DNA of 64,000 nucleotides. It comes from Methylophilus sp. QUAN. GTDB taxonomy: Bacteria > Pseudomonadota > Gammaproteobacteria > Burkholderiales > Methylophilaceae. Location: assembly GCF_015354445.1 (NCBI RefSeq), contig NZ_JADKYT010000001.1, positions 620,001-684,000 of the forward strand, given 5' to 3'. Below the pieces are notes generated by a model, which was given only the letters and a program-made list of their open reading frames with translations, ran no database searches and was not told the origin of the DNA. Below, piece after piece: positions 53,743 to 62,677 of this stretch; within the stretch, counting starts at the first letter, position 1, and every line of letters starts with the position of its first letter. Both the position numbers and the translations under genes were made by a program.

Positions 53743-54717
53743 TCAATATTTGGCAGGAACGAACATTTCTTTGGGGACGGGCTCGCGGATGTAGTCGGCG
53801 TTGTAGACGCGCTTGGGCAGGACGACAGGCGCGTGTTCCACCTCCCCATATTCGATCTGGCTTAACAGATGGCTAATGCAGTTCAGGCGCGCCTTCTTTT
53901 TGTCGACGGCTTCTATGACCCACCACGGCGCTTCGGGGATATGCGTACGTTCCAGCATGACTTCCTTGGCTTTGGTGTATTGCTCCCACAAGCGGCGGGA
54001 TTCCAGGTCCATGGGGCTCAGTTTCCATTGCTTGAGCGGATCGTGGATGCGCGTCATAAAGCGCAAATGCTGCTCGTCGTCGGTGATTGAGAACCAGTAT
54101 TTAATTAAAATAATGCCGGAGCGCACCAGCATCTTTTCAAACTCGGGCACTGAGCGGAAAAACTCTTCGTACTCATCGTCGTTACAAAAGCCCATGACTT
54201 TCTCGACACCGGCACGGTTGTACCAGCTACGGTCAAACAGCACGATTTCACCGCCTGCTGGCAGGTGCGAAATATAGCGCTGGAAATACCACTGCGAACG
54301 CTCTCGCTCGCTGGGGGCTGGTAATGCCGCCACCCGGCAAACGCGCGGGTTCAGGCGTTGTGTGACGCGCTTAATGACGCCTCCTTTACCAGCGGCATCA
54401 CGCCCTTCAAACAGCACCACGACTTTCAATTTGTTGCGCACGACCCAGTCTTGCAGTTTGACCAGTTCGCCTTGCAACCGGAACAGTTCTTTGAAATAGG
54501 TTTGGCGATCAGACAGGGTGGACTTGCTGTGCGTAGACGGTTGGCCATCCATATTGGTCGCGGCCGCAAATTCGGCCAGGATCTGGTCCATACGTTCGTC
54601 GTCCAGTTCCATTTCCAGCTCTTCATCAAAACTATCCAGCATTTCATTGTTGAATCGTTCGTCCATAGACAAGCGTTCATCAACAGCTTCAATCTCGGCA
54701 GATTTTTCAGTCGTCAT
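53743..54717 (-). CDS. ppk2: Polyphosphate kinase 2 (PPK2 family)
   Basis: 324 residues: an acidic N-terminal extension (about 1-60), then the P-loop kinase PPK2 core with Walker A 'EGRDAAGKGGVIKRV', 'LPAPSERERSQWYFQRYI', Walker B 'EIVLFDRSWYNRAGVE' and the lid region 'DDEQHLRFMTRIHDPLKQWK'. PPK2 class I enzymes use polyphosphate to phosphorylate ADP or GDP. Divergent from the phosphate transporter, with a Pho-box-like repeat in front of each, suggesting shared phosphate control. Confidence 0.93.
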   Translation of the reverse strand: MTTEKSAEIEAVDERLSMDERFNNEMLDSFDEELEMELDDERMDQILAEFAAATNMDGQPSTHSKSTLSDRQTYFKELFRLQGELVKLQDWVVRNKLKVVVLFEGRDAAGKGGVIKRVTQRLNPRVCRVAALPAPSERERSQWYFQRYISHLPAGGEIVLFDRSWYNRAGVEKVMGFCNDDEYEEFFRSVPEFEKMLVRSGIILIKYWFSITDDEQHLRFMTRIHDPLKQWKLSPMDLESRRLWEQYTKAKEVMLERTHIPEAPWWVIEAVDKKKARLNCISHLLSQIEYGEVEHAPVVLPKRVYNADYIREPVPKEMFVPAKY

Positions 54718-54763
54718 GGGCGTTCCGATCAGGATAGGCAGACCTCTAATGTAGATTTAAAGC

Positions 54764-54781
54764 ATGACAGTTTGATGACTA
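54764..54781 (-). promoter_or_regulatory. Pho-box-like repeat facing ppk2
   Basis: On the minus strand TAGTCAT-CAAA-CTGTCAT: two 7-mers with 11-bp spacing; the second is a perfect half-site and the first matches 5 of 7. It lies 47 bp upstream of the ppk2 ATG. Confidence 0.55.
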
Positions 54782-54803
54782 TTGCGCACACGACCATGGT
54801 TTT

Positions 54804-54821
54804 TTGTCATCAATATGACAT
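54804..54821 (+). promoter_or_regulatory. Pho-box-like repeat facing the phosphate transporter
   Basis: TTGTCAT-CAAT-ATGACAT: 6 of 7 and 5 of 7 matches to the CTGTCAT half-site with the standard 4-bp gap, 50 bp upstream of the transporter ATG. It is also palindromic (TGTCAT/ATGACA), so another regulator is possible. Confidence 0.5.
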
Positions 54822-54870
54822 ATTTCAAACCAATACTTTGGGTTCTCAATAGAACACCCGGAGAATATTG

Positions 54871-56493
54871 ATGGAAACTTCAGCGGCTAGTCATTCGACG
54901 CTGTTACAGAGTGCGTCTAAACCTAATCTTGATAAGAAGTCTGGTGTGCTGACCATTGCGGTATTCGTCGGTTTGCTGCTCATGGGCCTGGTCTATACCG
55001 GCTTTAGCCTGATGCATGATGTGACGGATACCGGCGCACAAACGACCACCTGGTTACCATTTATTTTGCTGGGTGTGGCGCTGGTGATTGCGCTCGCCTT
55101 TGAGTTTGTGAATGGCTTTCATGATACGGCGAATGCCGTTGCGACCGTTATTTACACACATTCTTTGCCAGCAAACTTCGCGGTAATCTGGTCAGGCACG
55201 TTTAACTTCCTGGGCGTGTTAGTGTCTAGCGGCGCGGTGGCTTTCGGCATTATTTCCTTATTGCCAGTGGAGCTCATTTTGCAAGTGGGTTCTGGCGCAG
55301 GGTTTGCCATGGTATTTGCCTTGCTGATCGCCGCCATTTTGTGGAATTTAGGCACCTGGCTGCTAGGTTTGCCAGCCTCTTCCTCACACACTTTGATTGG
55401 CTCGATTATCGGTGTGGGTGTTGCCAATGCGCTGATGCATGGCCGTGATGGCACCAGCGGTGTTGATTGGGCGCAAGCGACAAAAATTGGTTACTCCTTG
55501 TTACTTTCACCTTTGATTGGTTTTTTCTTCGCGGCATTGCTATTGCTGGCGCTCAAAGCCTTGGTCAAAAGCAAAGAGCTGTACCATGAACCCAAAGGCA
55601 ATAAACCACCGCCATTGTGGATACGCGGGTTGCTGATTCTGACCTGTACCGGCGTGTCGTTTGCGCATGGCTCCAATGATGGCCAAAAAGGCATGGGCCT
55701 CATTATGCTGATTCTGGTGGGGACGGTGCCTATGGCCTACGCCTTAAACCGAGCCATGCCAGTGGACCAAATGACGCAGTTTGTTGCAGTGGCGCAAGTC
55801 ACCCAGCAATCACTGGAACACAACACCCGTTTAGCGCCGCCTGCCAGTGACGAAGCCGCACGTCATGTGCTGACTGAGTATGTGCGCACCAAGGCCGTGA
55901 CGCCTGACGTGGTGCCTGCCTTGGCTGCCATGACCGGCAGCATAGGCGAGCAAGTGAAGTCACATGGGACCTTTGCTGAAGTGCCTGCTGAGCAGGTGGG
56001 CAACGTGCGTAACGATATGTACCTGGTGTCTGAGGCCATCCGCTTTCTGGACAAGGATGAGGGCGTCAAGTTTGATGCGGATACCAAAGCCAATGTCACT
56101 GCGTTTAAAAAGGAAATTGATGGCGCAACCAAGTTTATTCCATTATGGGTAAAAGTAGCGGTCGCGATTGCGCTTGGCCTGGGCACCATGGTGGGCTGGA
56201 AACGTATTGTGGTAACGGTTGGTGAGAAGATTGGTAAAACGCACCTGACTTATGGCCAGGGTGCCTCGGCCGAGCTGGTGGCCATGACCATGATAGGTGC
56301 CGCGGATATGTATGGGTTACCGGTTTCGACCACCCATGTGTTGTCATCTGGGGTGGCGGGGACCATGGCCGCAAACAAGTCTGGTCTGCAAATGTCCACC
56401 ATCCGCAATCTGCTGATGGCCTGGGTGCTGACTTTGCCTATGGCAATGGTGTTATCAGGCAGTTTGTACTGGCTGTTCACCCATTTGTTTTAA
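54871..56493 (+). CDS. PitA-type inorganic phosphate transporter
   Basis: 540 residues from the ATG at 54871 (GGAG 7 bp upstream). Two PHO4 halves carry the family signatures 'NGFHDTANAVATVIYT' and 'SFAHGSNDGQKGMGLIMLIL', with 10-12 hydrophobic segments and a large soluble loop (about 300-415). The second-half 'ADMYGLPVSTTHVLSSGVAG' is also typical. Imports phosphate (as metal phosphate) with protons. Shares a divergent promoter region with ppk2. Confidence 0.93.
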   Translation: METSAASHSTLLQSASKPNLDKKSGVLTIAVFVGLLLMGLVYTGFSLMHDVTDTGAQTTTWLPFILLGVALVIALAFEFVNGFHDTANAVATVIYTHSLPANFAVIWSGTFNFLGVLVSSGAVAFGIISLLPVELILQVGSGAGFAMVFALLIAAILWNLGTWLLGLPASSSHTLIGSIIGVGVANALMHGRDGTSGVDWAQATKIGYSLLLSPLIGFFFAALLLLALKALVKSKELYHEPKGNKPPPLWIRGLLILTCTGVSFAHGSNDGQKGMGLIMLILVGTVPMAYALNRAMPVDQMTQFVAVAQVTQQSLEHNTRLAPPASDEAARHVLTEYVRTKAVTPDVVPALAAMTGSIGEQVKSHGTFAEVPAEQVGNVRNDMYLVSEAIRFLDKDEGVKFDADTKANVTAFKKEIDGATKFIPLWVKVAVAIALGLGTMVGWKRIVVTVGEKIGKTHLTYGQGASAELVAMTMIGAADMYGLPVSTTHVLSSGVAGTMAANKSGLQMSTIRNLLMAWVLTLPMAMVLSGSLYWLFTHLF

Positions 56494-56519
56494 AGTGCTT
56501 AGATTTTTAAAGTGCTTAG
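56487..56519 (+). repeat. Short tandem repeat at the transporter stop codon
   Basis: TTTTAAAGTGCTTAG occurs twice in a row, one base apart; the stop codon lies in the first copy. Looks like a recent duplication. Confidence 0.7.
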
Positions 56520-56536
56520 GTTGAGATCAGGGGCAT

Positions 56537-56573
56537 GACAAAAGAAATGTGCAAACGCTACATTTCTTTTGTC
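56537..56573 (+). terminator. Hairpin after the phosphate transporter
   Basis: GACAAAAGAAATGT and ACATTTCTTTTGTC, perfect 14-bp arms with a 9-nt loop. AT-rich, with weak T content downstream; a plausible terminator or processing site. Confidence 0.6.
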
Positions 56574-56643
56574 TGGCAAAGGCTGGAAGGTTAGTGGTGA
56601 TGGTTATGCTGGTGACTGCTGCTGAGCTGAGCAGGACTAAGGG

Positions 56644-57081
56644 CTAGTCCGGGATTTTAGACGTTACATTCTTGGTCAGGGTATTCAGCGTTTGATTCAG
56701 CGTGTCAAACGCATTGTTGTTGAGCCCGGTGTCACAGGCCACACGTTTTTGAACATCTGACAGTTTGCTGCGCAAGGCCTGGCCTTCTTCGGTCAGGCTG
56801 ACAATCACCACGCGCTCATCATCTTTCTGGCGTGTGCGTTTGGTCAGTTTTTTCACTTCCAGGCGTTTGACTACCGGTGTAATGGTGGCTGGTTCCAGCA
56901 TCAGTTTTTCGGCGATTTGTTTAATGGACAGCTGTTTGTATTGCCATAGTGCAACCAATACCAGATATTGCGGATAAGTCAGGTTCAGTTTGTCCAGATC
57001 GGGCTTGTAAGAGCGCAACAAGGCATGGGTTGCCGAGTAGAGCGAAAAGCACAATTGGTTTTCCAGATAGAGGTTAGGCAT
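56644..57081 (-). CDS. OhrR-like MarR family regulator
   Basis: 145 residues. The N-terminus 'LENQLCFSLYSATHALLRSY' with a conserved Cys at residue 11, followed by 'LDKLNLTYPQYLVLVALWQY', is the signature of OhrR, which senses organic hydroperoxides through that Cys; a second Cys ('RVACDTGL') could be the disulphide partner. Winged helix with 'DDERVVIVSLTEEG'. The usual target ohr is not adjacent; the neighbours are the phosphate transporter and an exonuclease gene. Family call is good, target unknown. Confidence 0.82.
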   Translation of the reverse strand: MPNLYLENQLCFSLYSATHALLRSYKPDLDKLNLTYPQYLVLVALWQYKQLSIKQIAEKLMLEPATITPVVKRLEVKKLTKRTRQKDDERVVIVSLTEEGQALRSKLSDVQKRVACDTGLNNNAFDTLNQTLNTLTKNVTSKIPD

Positions 57082-57361
57082 GAGCTTAAAAAATTATATT
57101 GTCATTAATAGGAATCATTAATCATTACAGCATCAATCGCGGTGAGTGTCTATAGCTGTTTTGTAGGAGAAACACTGGTTTTATATAAGATATGAGACAT
57201 TCAGCGATAAAAGTGGTTGTTTATAGCCGATCGTAAGGTGAAAGGCCCGGCTGGGAAGCGGGGAATAGCCATTTGTTGGCATGGCCGAGAATAGATGAAA
57301 ATGCGCTAAAATGAGCAGGATTTCCCGCCTGATAGCTGTGCAGTAGAAAGCCTTTTGCGTC
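57082..57361. other. Divergent intergenic region between the OhrR-like gene and the exonuclease fusion
   Basis: About 280 bp. An AT-rich imperfect repeat near the regulator start (TTGTCATTAATAGGAATCATTAATCATTAC) may be an operator. No other structure or gene seen. Confidence 0.4.
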
Positions 57362-58753
57362 ATGTTGCCATCCGTTACTTTTCTTGACCTCGAAACCACC
57401 GGGGCTACCCCTTTACGTGACCGTATCACCGAAATTGCGCTGGTACGCTTTGATCATGGCGTGGAAACCCTGCGCTGGCAAACCTTGGTCAACCCGCAAC
57501 AGCCCATCCCGCCATTTATTCAATCATTGACCGGTATTAACGATAGCATGGTGGCCGATGCACCTCTGTTTGCTGAGGTGGCAGATAAGCTGTTAGCGTT
57601 TCTGGAAGGCTCGGTGCTGGCTGCGCATAATGTGCGTTTTGATCATGGCTTTTTAAAAACTGAATTCAAGCGGCTGGGCATCACGTTGCGGCAACCGGTG
57701 CTGTGTACAGTCAAGCTCTCGCGCCTGTTATACCCGCAGCATTACAGTCATGGCATAGATGCGATTGTCGCGCGTCACCAGATCACCGGCCTGGCACGTC
57801 ATCGCGCCATGGGGGACGTTGAAGCGATACTGATCATGCTCAATGATGCCAGGCGAGACTTGGGCGCAGAGGTCGTGCAAGCCGCGGCGCTCAAACTCAT
57901 GGCGGCACCCACCTTGCCGCCGCATATTGATGCCAGCCTGGTTGGCGAGTTGCCCGAGGCGCCAGGCGTTTACCTGTTTTATGGCGAGAACGACTTACCT
58001 TTATATATAGGTAAAAGCGTGAATGTGCGCGCCCGCGTGCTATCGCATTTCAGTAGTGACCACGCCTCCAGTAAAGAGATGCGCATGACACAGGAAATGA
58101 AACGCTTTGAATGGATACCCGCCGCAGGCGAATTTAGCGCCTTGTTGCTGGAGTCACGGCTGGTGAAAGAGCGCATGCCGATTTATAACCGGCAATTGCG
58201 GCGCGAGCGTCAGTTGTGCAGCTGGCAGTTAGTGGCTGGTGCACAACCGATAGTCAGGCTGGTGAATGAGGATGAGATTGACCCCAGCCAAATGGCCCGT
58301 TTGTTCGGTACGTTTAGGAGCAAGCGGCAGGCGGTTGAGACCTTGCGTAAAATTGCCGACCTCAGCCATTTATGTGCCAAAACCCTGGGTCTGGAAACCG
58401 GGCGTGACGGGCCGTGTGTTGCTTACCAGCTCAAACGCTGTAAAGGCGTGTGTTGCGGGCAGGAGACGGCAGAGATGCACGCCTTGCGTGTGCAGCAGGC
58501 ACTGATGGCGCATCAACTCAAAGCCTGGCCGTATCGCGGCAAGATCGGTATTGAAGAATATAACCTTGAAAATGACCTGCGCCAGATTCATGTGTTTGAG
58601 CACTGGGTGTATGTGGGCGTGGCGGTGGATGACGAGAGTTTGCTGGCTTTACGCGAGCAAAACACAGCGCTTAAGTTTGATCTTGATAGTTATAAGCTGC
58701 TGTTGAAAATGCTGTCGCAGAAAAAGACCCGTGTACTGGATCTGGCTGGTTAG
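57362..58753 (+). CDS. DEDDh 3'-5' exonuclease fused to a GIY-YIG (Cho/UvrC-like) endonuclease
   Basis: 463 residues. The N-terminal ~180 are a DnaQ-like exonuclease: 'TFLDLETTGATPLRDRITEI' (D-x-E), 'VLAAHNVRFDHGFLKTEF' and the C-terminal 'HRAMGDVEAI' (H-x4-D). A GIY-YIG domain follows (about 205-285: 'PGVYLFYGENDLPLYIGKSV', 'NVRARVLSHFS', 'LLESRLVKERMPIYNRQLRR'), as in UvrC and Cho, then a ~180-residue C-terminal region with a C-x6-C-x3-CC cysteine cluster. Both catalytic sets look intact. Probably DNA repair incision plus resection. Confidence 0.88.
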   Translation: MLPSVTFLDLETTGATPLRDRITEIALVRFDHGVETLRWQTLVNPQQPIPPFIQSLTGINDSMVADAPLFAEVADKLLAFLEGSVLAAHNVRFDHGFLKTEFKRLGITLRQPVLCTVKLSRLLYPQHYSHGIDAIVARHQITGLARHRAMGDVEAILIMLNDARRDLGAEVVQAAALKLMAAPTLPPHIDASLVGELPEAPGVYLFYGENDLPLYIGKSVNVRARVLSHFSSDHASSKEMRMTQEMKRFEWIPAAGEFSALLLESRLVKERMPIYNRQLRRERQLCSWQLVAGAQPIVRLVNEDEIDPSQMARLFGTFRSKRQAVETLRKIADLSHLCAKTLGLETGRDGPCVAYQLKRCKGVCCGQETAEMHALRVQQALMAHQLKAWPYRGKIGIEEYNLENDLRQIHVFEHWVYVGVAVDDESLLALREQNTALKFDLDSYKLLLKMLSQKKTRVLDLAG

Positions 58754-58799
58754 GAAGGCGTTCACCAGCCGAGTACACGGGTAAGGGGTAGGGTAAGTA

Positions 58800-60209
58800 T
58801 CAGGGCAGGTAGAAGGTGCTATTAGTAGATACTTGCTCGCCATTCGAGAGCGCTGTTACCTCAATCTGGATACGATGGCTGCCTTGCAGATCGCTCGCAG
58901 GCACTGACAAACTCAATGGCACTAATATTTCCTCAGTCGGGGCTGCTGTGAGTGTCTGCTCACTTTCCACGCGCAAGCCGTCTATGCCGCTGGCACGTAC
59001 CTGATAACGCTGATTGTGTTCGGTCGCATTGGTCAGGTGCAACTGGTAAGGGTTTTCAATGCCATGGCCGGTTTCGCGGTACATGATATTGCGGTCACGC
59101 ATGATATCGACTTTGAAATCCGGTTTATGCAACAGCCCGTAGCCTAACCAGGCAGTCATCAATACAAACAATCCGCTATAAATCAACACGCGTGGGCGCA
59201 ATAAATGCTGCCGCAGTTTGTGTTGCCCGCTCAGGCCCGCCGCCGAAAAGCGGATCAGGTCGCGTGGGTATTGCATTTTGTCCATGACGTCATTGCAAGC
59301 GTCGATACATAGGCCGCAACTGATGCACTCATATTGCAAACCATTGCGGATATCAATGCCGACCGGACATACTTGTACGCAGATATTGCAGTCTATACAC
59401 GACCCTAATCCATCAGCCTGGTAGTCCTGGTTTTTACTGCGGCCACCACGTGGTTCGCCGCGCGCACTGTCATAGGCCACAATCAAGGTGTGATTATCAA
59501 ACATCGCGCTTTGAAAACGCGCATAGGGGCACATGTGCTTGCACACTTGTTCGCGCAAAAAACCGGCATTGCCATAGGTGGCCAGTCCGTAAAATCCTAG
59601 CCAGAAACAGGACCAGCCGCCCATTTGCCATTGCACCATATCGCTGAATAATTCGCGTATCGGTGTGAAATAGCCGACAAAGGTAAAGCCAGTGACCAGG
59701 GAGAAAGCCAGCCAGGCGGAGTGCTTGCTCACTTTAATGCCGGTTTTTCGCATCCCCCAGGGTTGGCTATCCAGTTTTTGCCTGGCCATGCGGTCACCTT
59801 CTATCGTGCGCTCCATCCACAAAAAAATCTCGGTATATACCGACTGTGGGCAGGAGAAGCCGCACCAGAGGCGGCCCGCCACTGCAGTAAATAAAAACAG
59901 GCCCAGAGCGCTGATGATCAGTAGCAGTGCCAGATAAAACAAATCCTGCGGAAAAATCACCAGGCCAAACAGGTAAAAGCGGTGCGTGTCGATGTCCAGC
60001 AGCAATGCCTGGCGGCCGCCGTATTGCAGCCAGGGCATGCCGTAAAACACTAATTGTGTCAGCCAGATCATCAGCCAGCGCCAATTTTTAAAATAGCCGC
60101 TGACTGAGCGTGGATACACCTTAGGTGTTTTCTGGTAAAGCGAAATAGTCTGCCCGGCGACAGGGGCTGCCACAATCGGGATCACAGGTTTACTGCGTGA
60201 AGATGTCAT
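58800..60209 (-). CDS. ccoG: Cytochrome c oxidase accessory protein CcoG (FixG/RdxA)
   Basis: 469 residues: five membrane segments, a NapH-type 'GRLWCGFSCPQSVYTEIFLW' motif, 'EQVCKHMCPYARFQ', and two [4Fe-4S] motifs ('CIDCNICVQVCPVGIDI', 'CISCGLCIDAC'), then a C-terminal Ig-like periplasmic domain. It helps copper delivery and assembly of cbb3 oxidase. No ccoNOPQ genes adjoin it, so it is orphaned from the oxidase operon within this window. Ends 46 bp after the convergent exonuclease gene. Confidence 0.93.
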   Translation of the reverse strand: MTSSRSKPVIPIVAAPVAGQTISLYQKTPKVYPRSVSGYFKNWRWLMIWLTQLVFYGMPWLQYGGRQALLLDIDTHRFYLFGLVIFPQDLFYLALLLIISALGLFLFTAVAGRLWCGFSCPQSVYTEIFLWMERTIEGDRMARQKLDSQPWGMRKTGIKVSKHSAWLAFSLVTGFTFVGYFTPIRELFSDMVQWQMGGWSCFWLGFYGLATYGNAGFLREQVCKHMCPYARFQSAMFDNHTLIVAYDSARGEPRGGRSKNQDYQADGLGSCIDCNICVQVCPVGIDIRNGLQYECISCGLCIDACNDVMDKMQYPRDLIRFSAAGLSGQHKLRQHLLRPRVLIYSGLFVLMTAWLGYGLLHKPDFKVDIMRDRNIMYRETGHGIENPYQLHLTNATEHNQRYQVRASGIDGLRVESEQTLTAAPTEEILVPLSLSVPASDLQGSHRIQIEVTALSNGEQVSTNSTFYLP

Positions 60210-60310
60210 ACAAGCACTCGGTATTAATAAGACGAATGCAGTGTAAAAGAGAAGGTGGATTTAAAACAGATTCAGTTTTTTGTTAAAAAACCATATCAGA
60301 TTTGCAATAT

Positions 60311-61720
60311 TCACGCCTGCTTGATCAATCGTCCCAGGCGTTCAATGGCCTGCAAATGCACGTGATTGACGGTATGCCCGTAATTGAGCCGGATATAACT
60401 GGCGTATTGCTGTTGTGACGAAAACATATGGCCGGGAGCGAGACTGATATTTTCGGCAATTGCTTGTTGAAACAGCTGCAAACTATCGCGTTGATCTGGC
60501 AGCTGTAGCCATAAGAAATAGCCGCCTTGCGGCAAGGTAAAGCGTACTTGTGGCGGCAGGTGCTGGTGGATGGCTTGCGAGAATTGCAGTTGCTGCAACA
60601 TGAGCTGGTGCCGTAGCTGGCGCAAGTGTTTGTCATAGCCGCCTTTGGCCAGGTAGCTCGCTAATGCCAGTTGTGCTGGTATTGAGGTGGCCAGGGTGGT
60701 GGATATTTTTAAGCGGGTGATTTTTTCGGCAAAGCGCCCGGCGGATACCCAGCCGACGCGGTATCCCGGTGCCAGCGCTTTGGAAAAAGAGCTGCAATGC
60801 ATCACCCAGCCTTCTTTATCCCAGGTGTTGGCAGGTAGCGGACGCTGTTTGCCAAAATATAATTCGCGGTACACATCATCTTCTATCATGGGCAATTGAT
60901 AGCGTGTGATCAACTCGACCAAGGCCTGCTTTTTTTGCTCCGGCATCAGGCTGCCGGTCGGGTTCTGGAAGTTGGTCATCAGCCAGCAAGCTTTGGGTTG
61001 GTGCTGGATAATGGCGCGCTCCAATGCCGCCAGGTCTATGCCTTGCTCGGGGTGGCTGGGCACCTCAATCGCGCGCAAACCCATGCGCTCAATTGCCTGT
61101 AAAGCCGCATAAAAACTGGGCGATTCGATAATGACGCTATCGCCAGGCTGGGTCACGGCGGCCAGGCAGAGGTTGAGCGCCTCCAGTGCGCCATTGGTAA
61201 TCACAATATCGCTGAGGTCAGTTGGCTTGCCATCCAGTTGGTAGCGTAAGGCAATCTGGCGCCGGAGTGCGATATCGCCCTGGCCAATATCGCTGACCGT
61301 ATCTTGCGGCTGCATACGGCGCACGGTGCTGGCCATATGATCTGCCAGTTTTGACAGCGGAAATAACAACGGGCTGGGAAAGGCTGAGCCGAACGGAATC
61401 TGCTGCGGGTCTTTGATGCGCTCGAGCAGGTTGAATACCAAGTCGCTGACTTGCAGCGTGGTCGGTGTGCCTTCGTCACTGGCGGTGTGCGGTAACAGGC
61501 GTTCGCTACGCAGCGGCCCGGCGACGTAATAGCCGGAGCGCGGGCGCGTCACAATCAGGCCGCGTGCTTCTAATAGATAATAAGCCTGAAATACGGTAGA
61601 CGCATTGACCTGCTTGCTGGTCTGTATCTGGCGGATGGAAGGCAGTTTATCGCCGCGTTTGAGCAGGCCTTGCTGAATCGCGCTGGCGATTTCTTCGGCG
61701 ATGATTTCGTATTTTTTCAC
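60311..61720 (-). CDS. MocR/PdxR-like GntR regulator with aminotransferase domain
   Basis: 469 residues: N-terminal GntR winged helix ('LLKRGDKLPSIRQIQTSKQV', 'NASTVFQAYYLLEARGLI') joined to a class I aminotransferase fold with the PLP lysine in 'HCSSFSKALAPGYRVGW' and 'MTNFQNPTGSLMPEQKK'. MocR proteins use PLP as an effector rather than as a cofactor for catalysis in most characterised cases. The regulated target is not evident; the divergent gene 115 bp away is an unknown small protein and the downstream neighbour is ccoG. Confidence 0.9.
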   Translation of the reverse strand: MKKYEIIAEEIASAIQQGLLKRGDKLPSIRQIQTSKQVNASTVFQAYYLLEARGLIVTRPRSGYYVAGPLRSERLLPHTASDEGTPTTLQVSDLVFNLLERIKDPQQIPFGSAFPSPLLFPLSKLADHMASTVRRMQPQDTVSDIGQGDIALRRQIALRYQLDGKPTDLSDIVITNGALEALNLCLAAVTQPGDSVIIESPSFYAALQAIERMGLRAIEVPSHPEQGIDLAALERAIIQHQPKACWLMTNFQNPTGSLMPEQKKQALVELITRYQLPMIEDDVYRELYFGKQRPLPANTWDKEGWVMHCSSFSKALAPGYRVGWVSAGRFAEKITRLKISTTLATSIPAQLALASYLAKGGYDKHLRQLRHQLMLQQLQFSQAIHQHLPPQVRFTLPQGGYFLWLQLPDQRDSLQLFQQAIAENISLAPGHMFSSQQQYASYIRLNYGHTVNHVHLQAIERLGRLIKQA

Positions 61721-61835
61721 AACTGGTCCTGCCGCCGTTAAGTCTCTAATCTGATATGGTTAATTTAATCGAAACTGTGGCTGTTCGGCAATGCCTGGCA
61801 GCGATAAGCTGCGACTTTTGTTAAAAAGGCGAGTG

Positions 61836-62180
61836 ATGCAAGTCTCAGAATTGCTGGCGTCAGCAGTGAAAAGCGTGACGCAACAGAATAAAAAACACTA
61901 TGCATTGACCCTGCATGACGGCCAGGCCTTGCAACTGCGGGTCACGGACATGTTTAACGTACACTTGTTGCAGCAGGATCATCCACTTGCCTGCGTACAC
62001 TTTCAACCGTTAAGCTCATTGAATAATATTGAAATGCAGCCAATGTACCGCGTGGTTTCGTTACGCACGGCTGCGGGCGAGGATACGCAGCTGTCTGCCG
62101 AATTGCTGGAGTGTGTATTTGCGGTCTATCGGTATTACACCAATGGCAGTATCCGTCCCTGGCGATACGCTGTAAAATAG
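61836..62180 (+). CDS. Hypothetical cytoplasmic protein
   Basis: 114 residues from the ATG at 61836 (AAGG 7 bp upstream; a frame from 61791 is possible). No signal peptide or membrane segment. Pattern: a helix ('VSELLASAVKSVTQQN'), then several strands ('HYALTLHDGQALQLRV', 'PLACVHFQPLSS') and a C-terminal 'ECVFAVYRYYTNGSIRPWRY'. Not recognised. Divergent from the MocR gene and 135 bp upstream of rplU, so it could be a MocR target. Confidence 0.6.
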   Translation: MQVSELLASAVKSVTQQNKKHYALTLHDGQALQLRVTDMFNVHLLQQDHPLACVHFQPLSSLNNIEMQPMYRVVSLRTAAGEDTQLSAELLECVFAVYRYYTNGSIRPWRYAVK

Positions 62181-62250
62181 CGCTTTTGGCGGCAAAAAAG
62201 GCAGTCAAACCGGCGGTCCGGCTGGACATGAAAAACATGCGCAAATATAT

Positions 62251-62278
62251 TTGCATTCTGCAATAAATTGCGTATAAT
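62251..62278 (+). promoter_or_regulatory. Promoter of rplU-rpmA
   Basis: TTGCAT (62251-62256), 16 bp, perfect TATAAT (62273-62278), then a GC-containing discriminator. The 5' leader to the rplU ATG would be about 30 nt. Confidence 0.7.
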
Positions 62279-62315
62279 TGCGGGTTCTTTAAAAGGCGAC
62301 GTTTAAGGCATCATT

Positions 62316-62630
62316 ATGTACGCAGTGATTAAAACAGGTGGCAAACAGTACAAAGTAGCCGCTGGTGACAAATTAAAAGTAGAAAAATTGGTTGGTGATG
62401 TTGGTTCTACTGTTGTAATCGACAAAGTGTTGTTGATTGCTAACGGCGAGTCAACCACGATTGGTGCACCTTTGGTTGCTGGTGCTAAAGTCAGTGCTAC
62501 CGTGGTATCGCACGGCCGTGGTGACAAGGTGATGATTTTCAAAATGCGTCGTCGTAAGCACTACCGCAAGACTCAAGGTCATCGTCAGAGCTACACAGAA
62601 ATTCAAATCGACACTATTTCAGCAAAATAA
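62316..62630 (+). CDS. rplU: 50S ribosomal protein L21
   Basis: 104-residue large-subunit protein. '[20 protein letters not shown]' at the N-terminus and '[20 protein letters not shown]' near the C-terminus are unmistakable; it binds 23S rRNA with L20. Followed by rpmA after 47 bp. Normal length. Confidence 0.99.
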   Translation: MYAVIKTGGKQYKVAAGDKLKVEKLVGDVGSTVVIDKVLLIANGESTTIGAPLVAGAKVSATVVSHGRGDKVMIFKMRRRKHYRKTQGHRQSYTEIQIDTISAK

Positions 62631-62677
62631 GCACGTTCTGCTTGAGTAGAGCAGATTGCTAGAATAAGGAATCAAAC

